Below, piece by piece: positions 1 to 14,000 of a stretch of DNA of 64,000 bases. This stretch comes from Trematomus loennbergii (Eukaryota; Chordata; Actinopteri; Perciformes; Nototheniidae). Made by a program: the position numbers and the translations under genes. The stretch is from NCBI GenBank assembly GCA_012861695.1, contig JAAOOA010000002.1, positions 38,504,347 to 38,568,346 of the forward strand, written 5' to 3'. The notes under the pieces are model-generated. The model was not told where the DNA came from. It worked only from the letters and a program-made list of their open reading frames with translations, and searched no databases. Every line of letters begins with the position of its first letter. Positions within the stretch are counted from its first letter, which is position 1.

Positions 1-3000
1 TAAAGCAGATGATGTCTTGTGGGTTTTTTTGGTTCTGAAATTATATTGTTTTTCATGTTATGTTTATTTTTGAATCCTGTCATTTACAGTGTTTCGGCAT
101 TCGCTCAGAGATATCCGACGACGCTCAGAATGCCTTGACACAACGTCCCAAACAGATGCTTTTCATAAGACACTGTAATTACAGGATGAAGCTGTTGATG
201 TGCTGCCATAGCTGTTGGTATGTTTGGACAAGAAATGAGCCGAGATGAGTAGACATATGCATGCTGTGTGCGTATGGACTTCTTCGCATACTGCGACTCG
301 CGCGCCTAGGGCCAGCAGTTCCTTGGTCATGCATTCCCAGGGTGCATTGCTTTCTGACAGCTGTGGGGGCCTGTTAACACCCCGATCAGCGATGTGATTA
401 TGACTCTCTTAAGATACTGAACCACACGCAGCTTCTGTTGGACAAAGACGGGCCTGTCCACGCCGCCCGGGAGATCCTGACACAACCCCAGCTGGAACAG
501 GCGGCACATTTATCTGGGCCGGTGTCCAGCGCACCTTCTCTGTCCTGGGAGGTTAGGGGCACAGGGAGCTATGTTCCCCTTGGCGAACAGAGGAGGGGGT
601 GTTACAATTGATACACAAACTGTATACAATCAACACTCATAACATGCCACGGTGGGCCACCCCCTGAGCAAAGGCCACCCAACGGACTGGACTACTGGAT
701 ACAGAGATTTGCGTTGTTAAATGTTTTTTTCCATTTGTTGATGTTTTGACATTTCTGCATTTTGTGTGTGTCCCGGGATTTCAATGTGTATTTTCAATTT
801 AATATCAGTGAATCCACACATGGATGATGGGAAATGGGTAAAACATCCCTGTCCTTCAAAATCGAGGGATGTCCTGCCAACACCTCAGTGCATCTGGCAT
901 AGACATTTCTGCAGCAGTGATTAATAAGCGATTGAATAGGAAACATGGAGAACTTGGCCACAGGGCGTCTCTTGTGGTTTATTCCACCTGAGACATGACT
1001 GGGGGTTTAATCTCCAGCAAATGGCGGAAAATGTTTTAGTTGAGGTTGTGCTGCACTCACTACAGGTCAAGGCTACCAACATGGCGTCATTGAGGACGAG
1101 GAAGTAGAACATCCAAGACACCATTTTACTGCTGGGCCTGGGGCCTAAGTTTGACAGCATTCATGCCTCATTACAGCAGCAGCAACTGTATATATGTTGG
1201 ACATCTTACAGATATGACATGATGTCCAATAAATATGAAGCTCAGTGTGTGTGCAGAGGGAGCAATACGTGACTAAACAGAGGCCTCTCTTTCAGCCAAA
1301 GTATTTTATGTTCTTAAAGGATTTATTCCAAAATCAACCGCCCAATATTTTAAAGGCGAAAGAGGTGGCTCTATAAAGATGGCAGCTGTTTTCTGCTTGG
1401 ATTCACAGAGGTTGCAATAAAGCCTAATTGACACAATCATGGCAAACACTATGTTAATATGGCCAAAGAAACTTCTCAAACATATTGCAAACAATAATCA
1501 CTTTGCCAATAACTCACAGGGACTGCCCATTGTTCTGTTGGCCCATTTTACAGAAAACCCAAAAGTCAGAACATTGTCCTTAAGTACTGTAGGCCTGTTA
1601 CCTCAAATACAAGCAGCCATTATACCAAATGCCCATTGTTTTAAAAATACACACTCCTGAAACAAAGACTCACTTTTGGCTATTACTATGCAGAATGAAC
1701 GCTGCTACGGCAAGGCAAGATACGCGCTACAGTGCCTCTGATTCGTTGCCTACGTATTGTTTAGGGTTAGTCAATTAGAAGTGAGATTGGTTGAGTTGAG
1801 GGTAAGAACTTAAGGGTCAATCAGAGGCAGAGAAAGGTGGGACATGCCGTTGCAGAGTGCATTATTTTTTTTTTTTCTTCTCACATATGGGACACTTTTT
1901 GGGGTTTTCGGAATAAAAGTGTTGGAAGAATGGCATAGCAACGTAACACTTCATACTTAACGCTACTCCTGGCGTAGCATATAAGCCGTGAAGAGGTGAT
2001 GAAGAGATTGCGGCACGGAAGTAGTGTGTTTAACTATCTTGTGGAGTGAAAAACTGTGTGAACATCGGTCACTTGAAAGGCATATCTTCAGTGGAGTATT
2101 CCATACATTTTTTGGGACATTTCCATCTCATTTTAAACCTGAAAAACACACCTGAACTCAATTGTGTTCTCAATGCTTATGTCTCACATGTGACCTTTAG
2201 CTTTTTGTAGATATTTCAGGGAGTGTCAGCGGCCTTGATTGCAAACAGCACTCCCATTTCTGTTTTTCCTCGGCACATAGAGGAGAAACAGGAAGTGCCT
2301 GAAGCAATCAGAAGGATCAGACATCTCTCTGTATCTGCCTCTCTCTCTTGTCTCTCCGTCTCGGTTCATTCAGATCATCTGTCCCGAACTGCTCTCGGCC
2401 AGCCTTGGCTGTTCCAACAACATAATTCAATTGTCTTTTTATCCACAGGCGATGAATAACCCCTGAATAGTAAATCAGCGTAGTGGCGTCTCATCTCTGG
2501 ACTGGAGCCTGCTCTGATGGGTCCTCAGGGGCTTGGATGGAGAGAGACCAAGCAGGCTCCATTCCATCCCCCACTGTGCAAATCAAAATAAAAGCCCCTC
2601 CAAAAAGGCCCAGCATGTGCTCAAGTCATTTGAGGCCCTGTCAAGAAAATACATCCCTGATTCCCATCCACATATTGACAGACAGACAAATCAAAAATGC
2701 CTTCCAGGCTGAAGCACACCCTCTCAATCTCAGCACTGTCACCAGAAGCTTATGGTGTGATGATGACACACAGTGAGCAGCATATTTTTGAACGTTTGTC
2801 TACATTTTATCAATGAATCAGACAAAAAGGGTGCCAGTGAGAAGGATTGACGAACTGCATCTTACAACTAGAGAATGCAATTCCTGAAGAAATTGCTAGT
2901 GGGAATGCTTTATACTGAAAAGCTGATGCTAAACTGCTATGCTGAAATGTAATGTGTAAGAAGAAAGTGAATAATTCAGATTGAAATGATACATGAACAC

Positions 3001-3144
3001 TGGGGGCTTGAATGTGTGATGAGAGAAGAAAAGAAAAAGGCTTGGAAAAGCAGCAGAATATTTGAACTGCAAACTTTTGAACTAACTTGATGGCGAATGA
3101 TCTGTCGCCATGCCAACGGCATTTGATGACATCCCATAATACGC
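1..3144. other. Intergenic sequence, no firm gene
   Basis: Mostly AT-rich unique sequence with short homopolymers. No long conserved reading frame or repeat with clear ends was recognised, apart from the weak exon candidate listed separately at 390-551. A diverged motif built around 'ccaacggcatttgatgacat' near 3115 recurs near 4027 and 4550, on both sides of inserted MITEs. Confidence 0.5.
390..551 (+). CDS. Possible isolated coding exon, unidentified
   Basis: A stop-free frame of exactly 54 codons runs between a possible acceptor (gatcag at 384-389) and a possible donor (gttagg at 552). An in-frame TAA lies just upstream of the acceptor. Third positions are GC-rich and the peptide contains an amphipathic stretch (LLLDKDGPVHAAREILTQPQ). 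No partner exon was found in the window, the polypyrimidine tract is weak and I do not recognise the family. It could equally be a chance frame. Confidence 0.22.
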
Positions 3145-3147
3145 TTA

Positions 3148-3908
3148 TGGCGCGTTTCCACTACACGGCCTCGCTCTCCCCGCTCGGTATGGCTGGGCCT
3201 CGTTAGGACTGGCTCACTTTATGGCGCATTTCCATTACAGTTTAGGAACTGGGGCAGTATCTATAGTAACGCAGTGTAGGCGGAGCCGTGACGTGATCTT
3301 CAGAGGACCCCAGAAAAACAACACAGCCGTTAGCTGTTAGCACTCAGAGCTCACAGCTCCTCATATATGTTCAGAAACTAGACAAAAGTTAAACAAGTAC
3401 AAACCACAGACTGCCTGTGTCATGGTGAATACAGTCGCTGCTTTATTTATGTCTGTATAGGCCGTTGTTGTGAGTGTGACGGTCGGAGCATATACTGCGT
3501 TAGCTTAGCCAATCTCCATTTAGAAAACAAGCATTTTAAAAGGTTTTTCCCCTGCCGTCTGTCTGCAGACTTGACAAAGCATTAATTCATGGTTTTTACT
3601 AACCGGTATCAGTATGTTGTTACTTCGGCATCATTTTGAAACGTGTATTACAATTAAATCACGGTCAAATATGTCCATCTTGTTGTAGTTGTAGCCCCCT
3701 TGCCAGCGACGCTCTCTCTAGTTTAGCATACTCAGCCCGACTCAGCCTCGTTGTCTCTGGCCCTGGACCCACGATTTTATGAGGCCAGAAAAACTGTGAA
3801 TTAGGACCCGCCGGCCGGTACTAGGCCAAGTGGAAACGCAACCAAAGACGGGCCGCTGACGTCACAGCCCTCTTAAACCGGGCTGCACGCTGTAGTGGAA
3901 ACGCGCCA
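3148..3908. mobile_element. PIF/Harbinger-like MITE
   Basis: The ends are inverted repeats (TGGCGCGTTTCCACTACA on the left, its complement on the right) and are flanked by a TTA duplication at 3145-3147 and 3909-3911. A 3-bp TTA/TAA target site with a GC-rich terminal repeat is typical of PIF/Harbinger elements. There is no transposase frame, so it is non-autonomous. A degenerate internal copy of the terminal motif sits near 3222. Confidence 0.7.
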
Positions 3909-4114
3909 TTAGATGTGTTGATGGCTGCATCGTTACCAAACCTGTGAAGTTTTGGGCCGTTTGGAGCATTTTCACTGAAGTTATGAGAAAACCGTGTTTC
4001 ATGGCGAGCATTGTGTTGCCATGGCAACGGCATTTGAAGAAATCTCAAAACTGTCCCGTAGATGTCTTCACCGCAAAAGTTTGAGCACTTTTTGAACATT
4101 TTCATAGGAGTTAA

Positions 4115-4495
4115 AGGTGGGGTAGGTAATTTTGGAGAAACCAGCTCGAGTGTGCTAGAATTTGAAAATACACAGCCGGAAAAAATCTGCCACTTCCTTA
4201 CAGAGCCCCTCCTCCAACACAAACGAACGTGCACATGACCAATGAGGGCACGAGATAAGTTTGTGCACAGATGGAAGGCTGACAGGCAGGTAGGCCATCA
4301 GTTATTTTAGCCGGGCCGGCTAAAATGATTGGTCGTGCTTTTTACAGTACTACGGTTTCCACAGATGACATTTTTTTAGGGATTTTTTGTCAAAGCACTT
4401 AAGATATTCATTGCTATCGGGATGTTAAGAGCATTCCATAGAATATAACAAAAAGTGTATCTCGAGCTGGTTTCTCAAACTTACCTACCCCACCT
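4115..4495. mobile_element. TTAA-target MITE, family 1 copy 1
   Basis: Terminal inverted repeats of about 35 bp (starting AGGTGGGGTAGGTAA) are flanked by TTAA at 4111-4114 and 4496-4499. A second, highly similar copy in the same orientation lies at 44625-45004. TTAA targets are used by piggyBac and Kolobok transposases; the terminal bases fit Kolobok better, but that is inference. No coding capacity. Confidence 0.75.
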
Positions 4496-4579
4496 TTAAT
4501 GTATAGCGACATCGTCTTTTATGGCGAGGGATGCGTTTCCATGGAAACGGCATATGATGACACCCCATAATTGATGTAG

Positions 4580-4768
4580 AGCTGTTGAGGGCAGGACCAT
4601 TAACTATTATTCACTCTTGCCTTCAACTCCTAATCAATTAACCCCTTGCCCTTATTCCACCTAGCTTAGCACTTTCTATTTTTGTTGTTATTTAGTTTTA
4701 CTTGCTTGTAAGCGCTTTGAGCACCAGGAAAAGCGCTTTATAAATGTAATGTATTATTATTATTATCT
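4580..4768 (+). repeat. Non-LTR retrotransposon 3' tail
   Basis: The segment ends with 'gcgctttgagcaccaggaa', 'aagcgctttataaatgtaat' and a (TTA)n tail. This is the usual layout of fish LINE/SINE 3' ends. No reverse-transcriptase frame is attached. Confidence 0.55.
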
Positions 4769-6198
<1,430 letters not shown>

Positions 6199-9100
6199 AC
6201 AAAGGGGGTGTCTCCCAGCAGCAGATGTTGGTGTTTTGTCAGAATAATTTGGTGGGAATTTTCATGAGCTGCACAAGGCCACAGCTGGGTTACAGGTGGG
6301 AGAAGGAGGGGTGGGGGTGGGGGGCGGTATAGGTCGTGATAGGAGGGGGGTTAAGTAAGAGCGGAACCTCCAGACCCCTATGGGACAAAACTTGTTCTGG
6401 GCCAAAACCAGCCAGAGACTTAGACATACAGACATAAGGAGATGTATTTTGGATGAACACAGCTATTTTCCATATTATTATGTTCCTTATCATATACCGT
6501 TTGTCCTGTATTACCAATGAATATACAGGCCTGGATACACTCAGGGGCTCCTGGCCTTCTGTTTTTCGTGTATTTGCAGCATAGATGCACTCACAGACCA
6601 GATTGAAATGTTGCTCAGACAAATGCAGTTTTTTCTGCAAACACAAGCTCCACTCAACTCTGTTTTAAAGCATGTGAGGAAACAAGAGAGAAAAGAAAGT
6701 TTAAAAAAGAAAGCAAGACATTCGGAGTGGCAATTACCTCAACTCTTGGCAGGGACTCTAATTAAAACCAAACTTGTTTCCTTCAGTGAACAAACATGAC
6801 AGGCGCTGAGCAGAGGAGCTTTTTTTCCACTCCTGCCAAAATATTAAGTGAGTGCAGGTGCTCAAGGAATGTCTACAAGGGAGGGGGGCAAGGCAGAGCT
6901 GACCTTTTTCTCTCTCCATTGTGTATGTGAGTATCCATATGTGTGTTTATTTATATATTTGCGCATGTGTTTCCTCCAAACCCTGACTGTTTTCACGCAT
7001 GCTTTGGTTGCACGGCAGAGAAGTATACGCAGCAGTGGTTCTTAGCGCCCCTCTGCAGCTTCGCTGTGGTAGAAAACTGGAGCAAAAGCAAATGATTGTT
7101 ATGTTATTGGGGAGAGGCTGGGGGCTGCCCTAAGCAGGACCAGATGCAAGGGTCCTGGCGGCTCCTGGGCCTGATTGAAGGAGTCTCGGTAGCCCCAGCG
7201 GAGCCTCTGACAGGATTCACAGAGGCTTGGCAGACGGGACAATTTCCTCTCTGCACCCCCTTACAACACAATGAATACAGCAGCACCTGATCACATGATT
7301 CTCTGGGAAAGATATACCTCTTAGAAGACCATAAAGGGACATACGAGTAACACCTACACTTTTTTGTGAAATTTTTTGTGAGGAAGAATCTCGTCTTTTG
7401 CTTACCTCACGCCAAATCAGCTACAGAATGGCACCCCAAGGGATCTCAATGTCTAACATGATTGGATTCAGGGCTTTCTGCTTGAAAGACGCTCTCTCTA
7501 ATCACTATGTGGCCCCACTGCCCTAATAATGGTTCATAACTCATTATTAATGTCCATCCAAGGCAATAACTCTTGCTCATTAGCAGAGTCGCACATTTAA
7601 GCAGTTCCGTTCCTGGAAGTTTGCAGTCACTGTAGCGTATCTTCCAGCCGTCAGAGGTGGAGGGGATGGAGTTGGAGGAAATGCAGGCCTCTAGTGCAGG
7701 TGGGGTGTGATATGTTGGCTACTTCCTGTAGGTCAGACATGTCTGGCTAAAGGGGTGATGGGTAAAAATGTACACCTGGTCCAGATTGACACCTTGGGGC
7801 CAGGCAAACCAGGTGAACCGCCTGAGGACAGCTGCCTGAAAGAAAGAGATGTGATCTGAGATTTTGAGCTGTTTGAATAAACTCAGATTGTTTTTTGTAG
7901 AGTTTGTTAAGTCAAATGACAGCAAAGGAAAACACTGGGGTTCTACCTGCCACTAAAGACACAAAACACAATGATGCTAATTATTTAAATGTTCTCCTTT
8001 CGACCTTTAGTACTATCCTTTTAATCTTTAGCCAAACAAATGAATAAACTGTGACAATCCCACTAACGGACACAACCAGATGGGCACTCATCATCAGGAT
8101 TGATACTACTTTACATTGTGCAAGACACAACAGTATTGATTTTACAATTTTTTCTTTCACGGAATTCAAATTGGGTGAATTTGACCTGTGAATTAGTTCT
8201 GCCAGCCAACAGAAACACCCATGATCCAGCATGACAGGTTCCTTACTATATATTAGAACGAACTGAAGTACTTTATATTGTGCAAGCACTGACGGTTGAA
8301 GTATGTCTTTTTGCAACCAGAACTGTGGCAGCACTGAGCGTGTAAAAATGATGTGCTATCTGGGATTTTACTCTATTGACTTAGATTGAAATCATACCAT
8401 TCCCGCCAACTTCTCACTTCACAAAATGAAAACATCACACCTTTTTCCATCACAAAGAGAAACCTGTGAATTGAAATTGACCGCCCTCCAGGACGTGCCC
8501 CCTCTACCCTCTCTGGCTCTGGTTAAATGCTGGCACTCCTGGTCACGTCTGCCTCTCACATTCCTCCCGAGTCCCGCCTCGCAGGACCAGGCATCTTGGC
8601 ACAGCGCTGACGGGGAATTTTCCACAGGTCGACAGTGGAAGGGGCACACAGGCCCACCTTTGTCTGTGCCCGCTCTGCCTCCTTCTCGGCAGATCCTGCT
8701 CCCACAAGCACACAGACACACACACACAGTATCTGCCATCACACTGACTCTCAAATACACTCATACACAGCAAACAGTGACTTTTAGCCGTGTCCAGATG
8801 TTGGCATTTTAAGACTGTACCGTATTTTCTCATTTTGCTGTCAACCACTTGGTCTCAAGCTATATGTCGTATCCATGAAATGCTAAATAATTTCATAGAT
8901 ACCATTTAAAGTATAATCTCTGCATTTTTTTAATAATAATTTTTTTTAGTGTATCTTTGTATCACCACAAAAAACAGTGCATAAAATGTGTTATGTTCAC
9001 AGCTGCTCCATGGTGTGACATCATTGTTGGCTGTACAGACAGGAATCTTATTTTCTGTTCGTATGAAGTCTGTCAATCATTAGCAGGTGCAACCAATCTG

Positions 9101-10382
9101 GTCTGGACCTTACAGGCACACAAAGATAAACCTTATCATACCCCTCATGTAGTAGAAAACAAACATCCAGTATATTCCTTTTTCTGGCACTGAGCACTGC
9201 AGCCTGGATCTTGTCACTTTGACAACAGACAAACAAACAGCCTATGGTACCGTCGCCATGTTACACAAAAAACATAAATAGACTATTATGGATGCCTTAA
9301 AAATATTACACCGACATTTAATTTAAATAAATATTGTCCTGTTTCTGTTGGCAGAAAGGAGGAGTTCTCTCATGGAGACGACTTACCAGTGATGGAAAAA
9401 TATGCCATTAAAGTGTGTGTCACACCTTATAAATGTCATTAATGTAATTGAACTGTATTTTGATTTATCGTAACTTGTGTACAGCATCACTCTGAAGCCT
9501 CTTTAAAACAACGTTAACCTACCAACTTTGCAGCAAAACATGTGTGCTAATGGGGTGGATAGCGCCAAAAATTATGTAACAAATGTTATTTACTGACTTG
9601 AAGTGTACTATGTAAAAATGTTTTCCTGTAAAGTTCTGAACCATTTAAAATGTTATTTCCGAACTTGGAGTTGCCGTTAAGCCAAGCAGTTTGGGTCAAA
9701 AATGGCTGTCAGTGCTTAGGACAAGTTGACCCTGATGAGAGGGGCTCAGGGATTATTCCCATGTAAAGACAGAAGTTTTTCCACCGCTCTCCGTTTGTTT
9801 CCCGCTGGGCCGATCTGAGCCCCCTGGTGGTGGGGTAATTAAAGTACCATAGTCCAGCCAAGCTGCAGTAACACTCCCAAATCCACAGAGAATGACCGGA
9901 GCCGTGGGTGCTCCTAATCCTGTTTGCGGCCATCGGGAACTACTACAGTCCCAGCCGGAAGACGGGGAGGTCGAGGACAGTGGACAATAGCCCAGCGGAG
10001 GGAGAGGGAACGAGGGAGGGTGGGAAGGAGTGTGAGGGACAGCCAACCTGCATTCACCTCACTCCATGTCTCCCTCTGTTTCACTGCTTTTGTTGGTGAA
10101 AAATAAATCTACGGAACCTCCCTCCTCTCTTTACCATTGTCGTGGCATCGACCTCCATTTTTTTATTCAGTTAGTTCATTGAACAGGAAAAGGGCATGGT
10201 AGTCAACAGTACAGCAAATGAACAAGCCATGTAAGGTTAATTCATCTGTACTGAACTTTAGTCACGCAAGTGTTTCATAAGTTTGATATCATAAAAATCT
10301 AATTTGTTACGTTTATGAGCCATCTTTTAGCCAGCATAGAATTACCTTTGAGATGAACTTTACAAGTACATGGATATGATTT
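6199..10382. other. Intergenic, no gene recognised
   Basis: Unique AT-rich sequence. Short open frames on both strands lack splice context and conserved motifs. No repeat with clear ends was found. Confidence 0.45.
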
Positions 10383-10390
10383 ATATAGAG

Positions 10391-11080
10391 CAGGGGTCAG
10401 CAACCTTTTTGATATGAAGTGCCATTTTAAAAAAGAAAATGCCGACGTTCGTGAACTGTCAACGGGGGGGGAGAGTTCGACGCTTGTGAACTGTCAACAG
10501 GAGGGCGGGGGGAGCCTCGCTGCGGGAAGCTGTGGATCTATTTCGTCTGTCAGCGCAATTTACGTGATGCAGTTTAAACACATTTAAATAAAGGGCGGTG
10601 CCGGCCGTCAGCGAACCAAGCCGTTCTGTGATTCTCCAGAACACACAGATGGCCAGTCCACCCCTGTGCAGCATATTATTTTCGATGACAGATGAGCAGA
10701 TCGCCACTGGGCTTTCAACTAAAGACACAGCCACGCAAAAGATGCGGCATGTGTACAGTTCCTTATGGGTACTGCAATTTGTGAAGTTCCGGTGCGCTCC
10801 GGCAGCACTACACCCCTGATCGCTTCACCACGGAGGAAAGCAGCAGAAAGTCGACTGGAGTTAAAGAGAGCGGGGCCTAGAAGTTATCCTCCTGCGCTGC
10901 GTTGCGTGCATGGCTTCCTTCTGCAGGTAACAGGGAGACGCGCTCTGGCGGCGGTCTCGTTCAGGATCTGAAAATAAAATGTTAATATTTTGCACACTTA
11001 TTCCACTTATTCCTAGTGTGCCACTGGTTACGGTACCGCGTGCCAATGGTGGCACACGTGCCTAGGGTTGCCGACCCCTG
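10391..11080. mobile_element. hAT (Charlie-like) non-autonomous transposon
   Basis: Termini CAGGGGTCAGCAACC and its imperfect inverted copy (GGTTGCCGACCCCTG) are flanked by the 8-bp duplication atatagag at 10383-10390 and 11081-11088. The CAGGGGTC-GCAACC terminus and 8-bp target duplication are diagnostic of hAT-Charlie elements. The 690-bp interior has no long transposase frame. Confidence 0.88.
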
Positions 11081-11088
11081 ATATAGAG

Positions 11089-14000
11089 GTTGGAAAATAA
11101 CAGCTGACCATTTACCAAACACGTTAAAAGCTGAATTTATGTAGCCTCACATGACCTGCCATTTATCTTAACAAGCTGAACTCTCTCTCCAGCCTCCCTG
11201 CTCATATGGACAATAATCCCCTACCCTGGGAAGACCGGGCAAAAGAGAAAAAGGCGCAGTGGTAATCCAGCCTGCAGGTGTGCCCCCCTTATCTCCCCTC
11301 TCTTTAGGGGGTTCGGACCGGTCCCGCCCTCTCCTGAACGCCCCAGCACCAACCCCAAAAATCCAATTAGACTCTTTCATTAACAAACCCAGCAGGGGGG
11401 GTACAAACAGTGCCCTGTGAACAGCCACATGCTCAAACGGACACAGCACTCTGCACCTGTGCGTTTTCCCACACTGGGAGGTGTAGACACGACTGAGGGC
11501 GCGACAAACGCTTTCGGGATACATGTTGACTCATTTCCGACAAGGCCGCTGAAAACTTCACGAAATGTCCAGCTCTGCAGGCTGGGCTCTGTGCTCGGTT
11601 TTCCATGATGCCATCTCCCCAACGGACAGACACAACACTACGTCTCACTGCGACACCCTATTACAGCATGTGCACTACCTCACTGCTCAAGAAGCCGCTG
11701 CTCAGACTCTCACCACCCCCTGGCCGTCTGGACCAAGAGTACCCAGCAGAAGGTTGGTGAGATCTGTCAGTAGAGAAATTTCTTACAAATGCAGTATATA
11801 ATTGATAAAAAAATATATAGACTACTTTTTTAAACCATTTTATTCCTACTCAAGCATAATTAGCCTGTATACACTTTGTTATGATGTGGCCAGTGGACAG
11901 TTACCACTTAACGGGACAGTTCACCTCCAAATCAAAAATATATATTTTTCCTCTTACCTGTAGATAGTGTTGGTGTGAGTTGCCATGAGTTGGAGATTTT
12001 GTCAAGATGTTGGCCTTCTCTCGAATAAAATGGAACTCAATGACACTTGGCCTGTGCTGTTCAGGTATATGTTTGTTGCTCAAAGCAAAAAGAAAATCGA
12101 AATCGAAATCCTCAATTGCAATGTCAGAAATAGAAGTGTGCATCGACTTAAGGAAAATGGACGATGAAGGCTTGTGACAGCGTGAGTATTTTTGATTTAG
12201 TAGGAACTTGCTTGTTAAAAAGCTGAAGGGTGTTTGTCCGTAAACCTGTTAAACATATTAACTGAAGAATTGATTGTTTTCTGTGTTTATATTTGAATCA
12301 AAAAGCCTACCTGTAGCTGTACAGTTTGAAAGAAGTGCCCGCTAACTAGGCGCTAACTGCCCTTGCTAGCAAGTCTGAACAAGGCTAACAGGACATTAGC
12401 TTAGCTTAGATTAAGAGCATTTTTTTGACAAAGATTGCTGCTTAATGTTCTATTTTTTTCCTGTTGCTGTTTTTATGTCATTCAATGTTTTTATTTCTAA
12501 AACGCTTGACAACCATGTTTTGTTTTTTCAGTGTACTAGAGAGCAATTGCAGGAAAAAGGCAGAGGCGAGGAAATTCATGCCATTAAGTTCAACCAAAGC
12601 GTTCTCAACCTTCACTTTTAATTCCAGCCTCTCCGCTCTGGTTCCTCTGGTCGGCACAAAAAATCACAAGCATAATTTATTCCAACACCACAAGGGGAAA
12701 TTCATTGTAATTATGAATTACTGTAACTGTCCTAATCACTTTCACCATGATGAACTGTATCTCTCAATTGGATTGTTTTTTATGTTTTGTTTCTCCTTAT
12801 GCTGAAAGGCAATAATTTCTCTTTTCTAGGGCAAATAAACCTGAACATTGAGGCCTGAATTCTCCTGATGTGGAGTCCGCTTGGCCAGCATTTCCGCTGC
12901 TTGTCTGGTCCAAGTAATCCTGCAGACTACATCCAACTTTGGCTAAGGAGAGTGAGCAGGGTGGTGGAGGAACGTGGGGTGGGAAGCTGCAGTTGGGTTG
13001 GCAGTCGGCTACAGGCAGGTATCCACAACTTGTGCTGGCCAGAGAAAACACTTCCTGGCAGCCCATCTCCGCACATACACCCTCCCCAGACACTCGCTCT
13101 CCCCTTGTGTGACATGTTTCGCTGACACTCCAAACAGAAATGGAAAACATGTGTCAAAGGGGAGAGAAGTGTACATAAGGCTCTGTTGTTCCCACATAAT
13201 GCTTCTCGTCTTTTCTTTAGACTCAGCCCTGAAATCCAGACTGACGCATCCCTGCAAAAACATTGCGGAATATTTCTCTGACATTCCCTGATTAATTGTG
13301 ACATAACTGGTCAAGCTCGTGGAGTAACCTCTCTTCCCACGTATGGCTAAGAATACAGAACTGCTTTGTCTCAGGGGTTCTTTAAGGACACCCCAATTGT
13401 ACTCATTAATTATTAAAATAATAGTGCTTTACAAAAACAGTTGATACTTAAAATAACTGGATATTGAAATGGTATTTAATTTCTTTCTGCACCCCTTATA
13501 ACCACTTCTAACCAAAAGAAGACATTTAAGGGAATGATTAAGCCTTTTCCTCATGAAGAATTATCCCTCTATCTCTCTGCGTCAGAGCACAGCGTTACGT
13601 TAGTCCTCCGTCTGAGGAGCTCTCTCTCTCTCTGCTGCGAAACCCCTGCATTCCAGGAGAAATCGCAGAATCAACAGGCATGAAATTCATTTCTCACATG
13701 GCCGCATCTGCGCCTCCTAATCATAACCTGGACTGACAATTCAATCCCGCACTCCATCGCCTGCTCCCTCCTCCCATCCCGGCTTCCCCACTCACCCTCT
13801 GTCTCAACCAAAACTCCCTCGTCTCCCGCAGCCTCCTTCGGCCTCCCTAATTGCATTCCCCCCCATCCCTGCCTCATTAGGCCCAACACAAAAAATTAAC
13901 AACGCCAACTATAATTACAGTAATGGCCATAAGGGAGCTAGTGACCTGGTTCCTCGCCACAGCTCCATCTAGCTAACCTCCCAGCAGCACACCCACCTTC

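Noticed and set aside
3821..4234. 137-codon minus-strand frame
   Set aside because: Spans the ends of two MITEs and has no conserved pattern.
8419..8848. Overlapping 100-128 codon frames on both strands
   Set aside because: GC-richer stretch with no splice logic or family motif; frames are mutual shadows.
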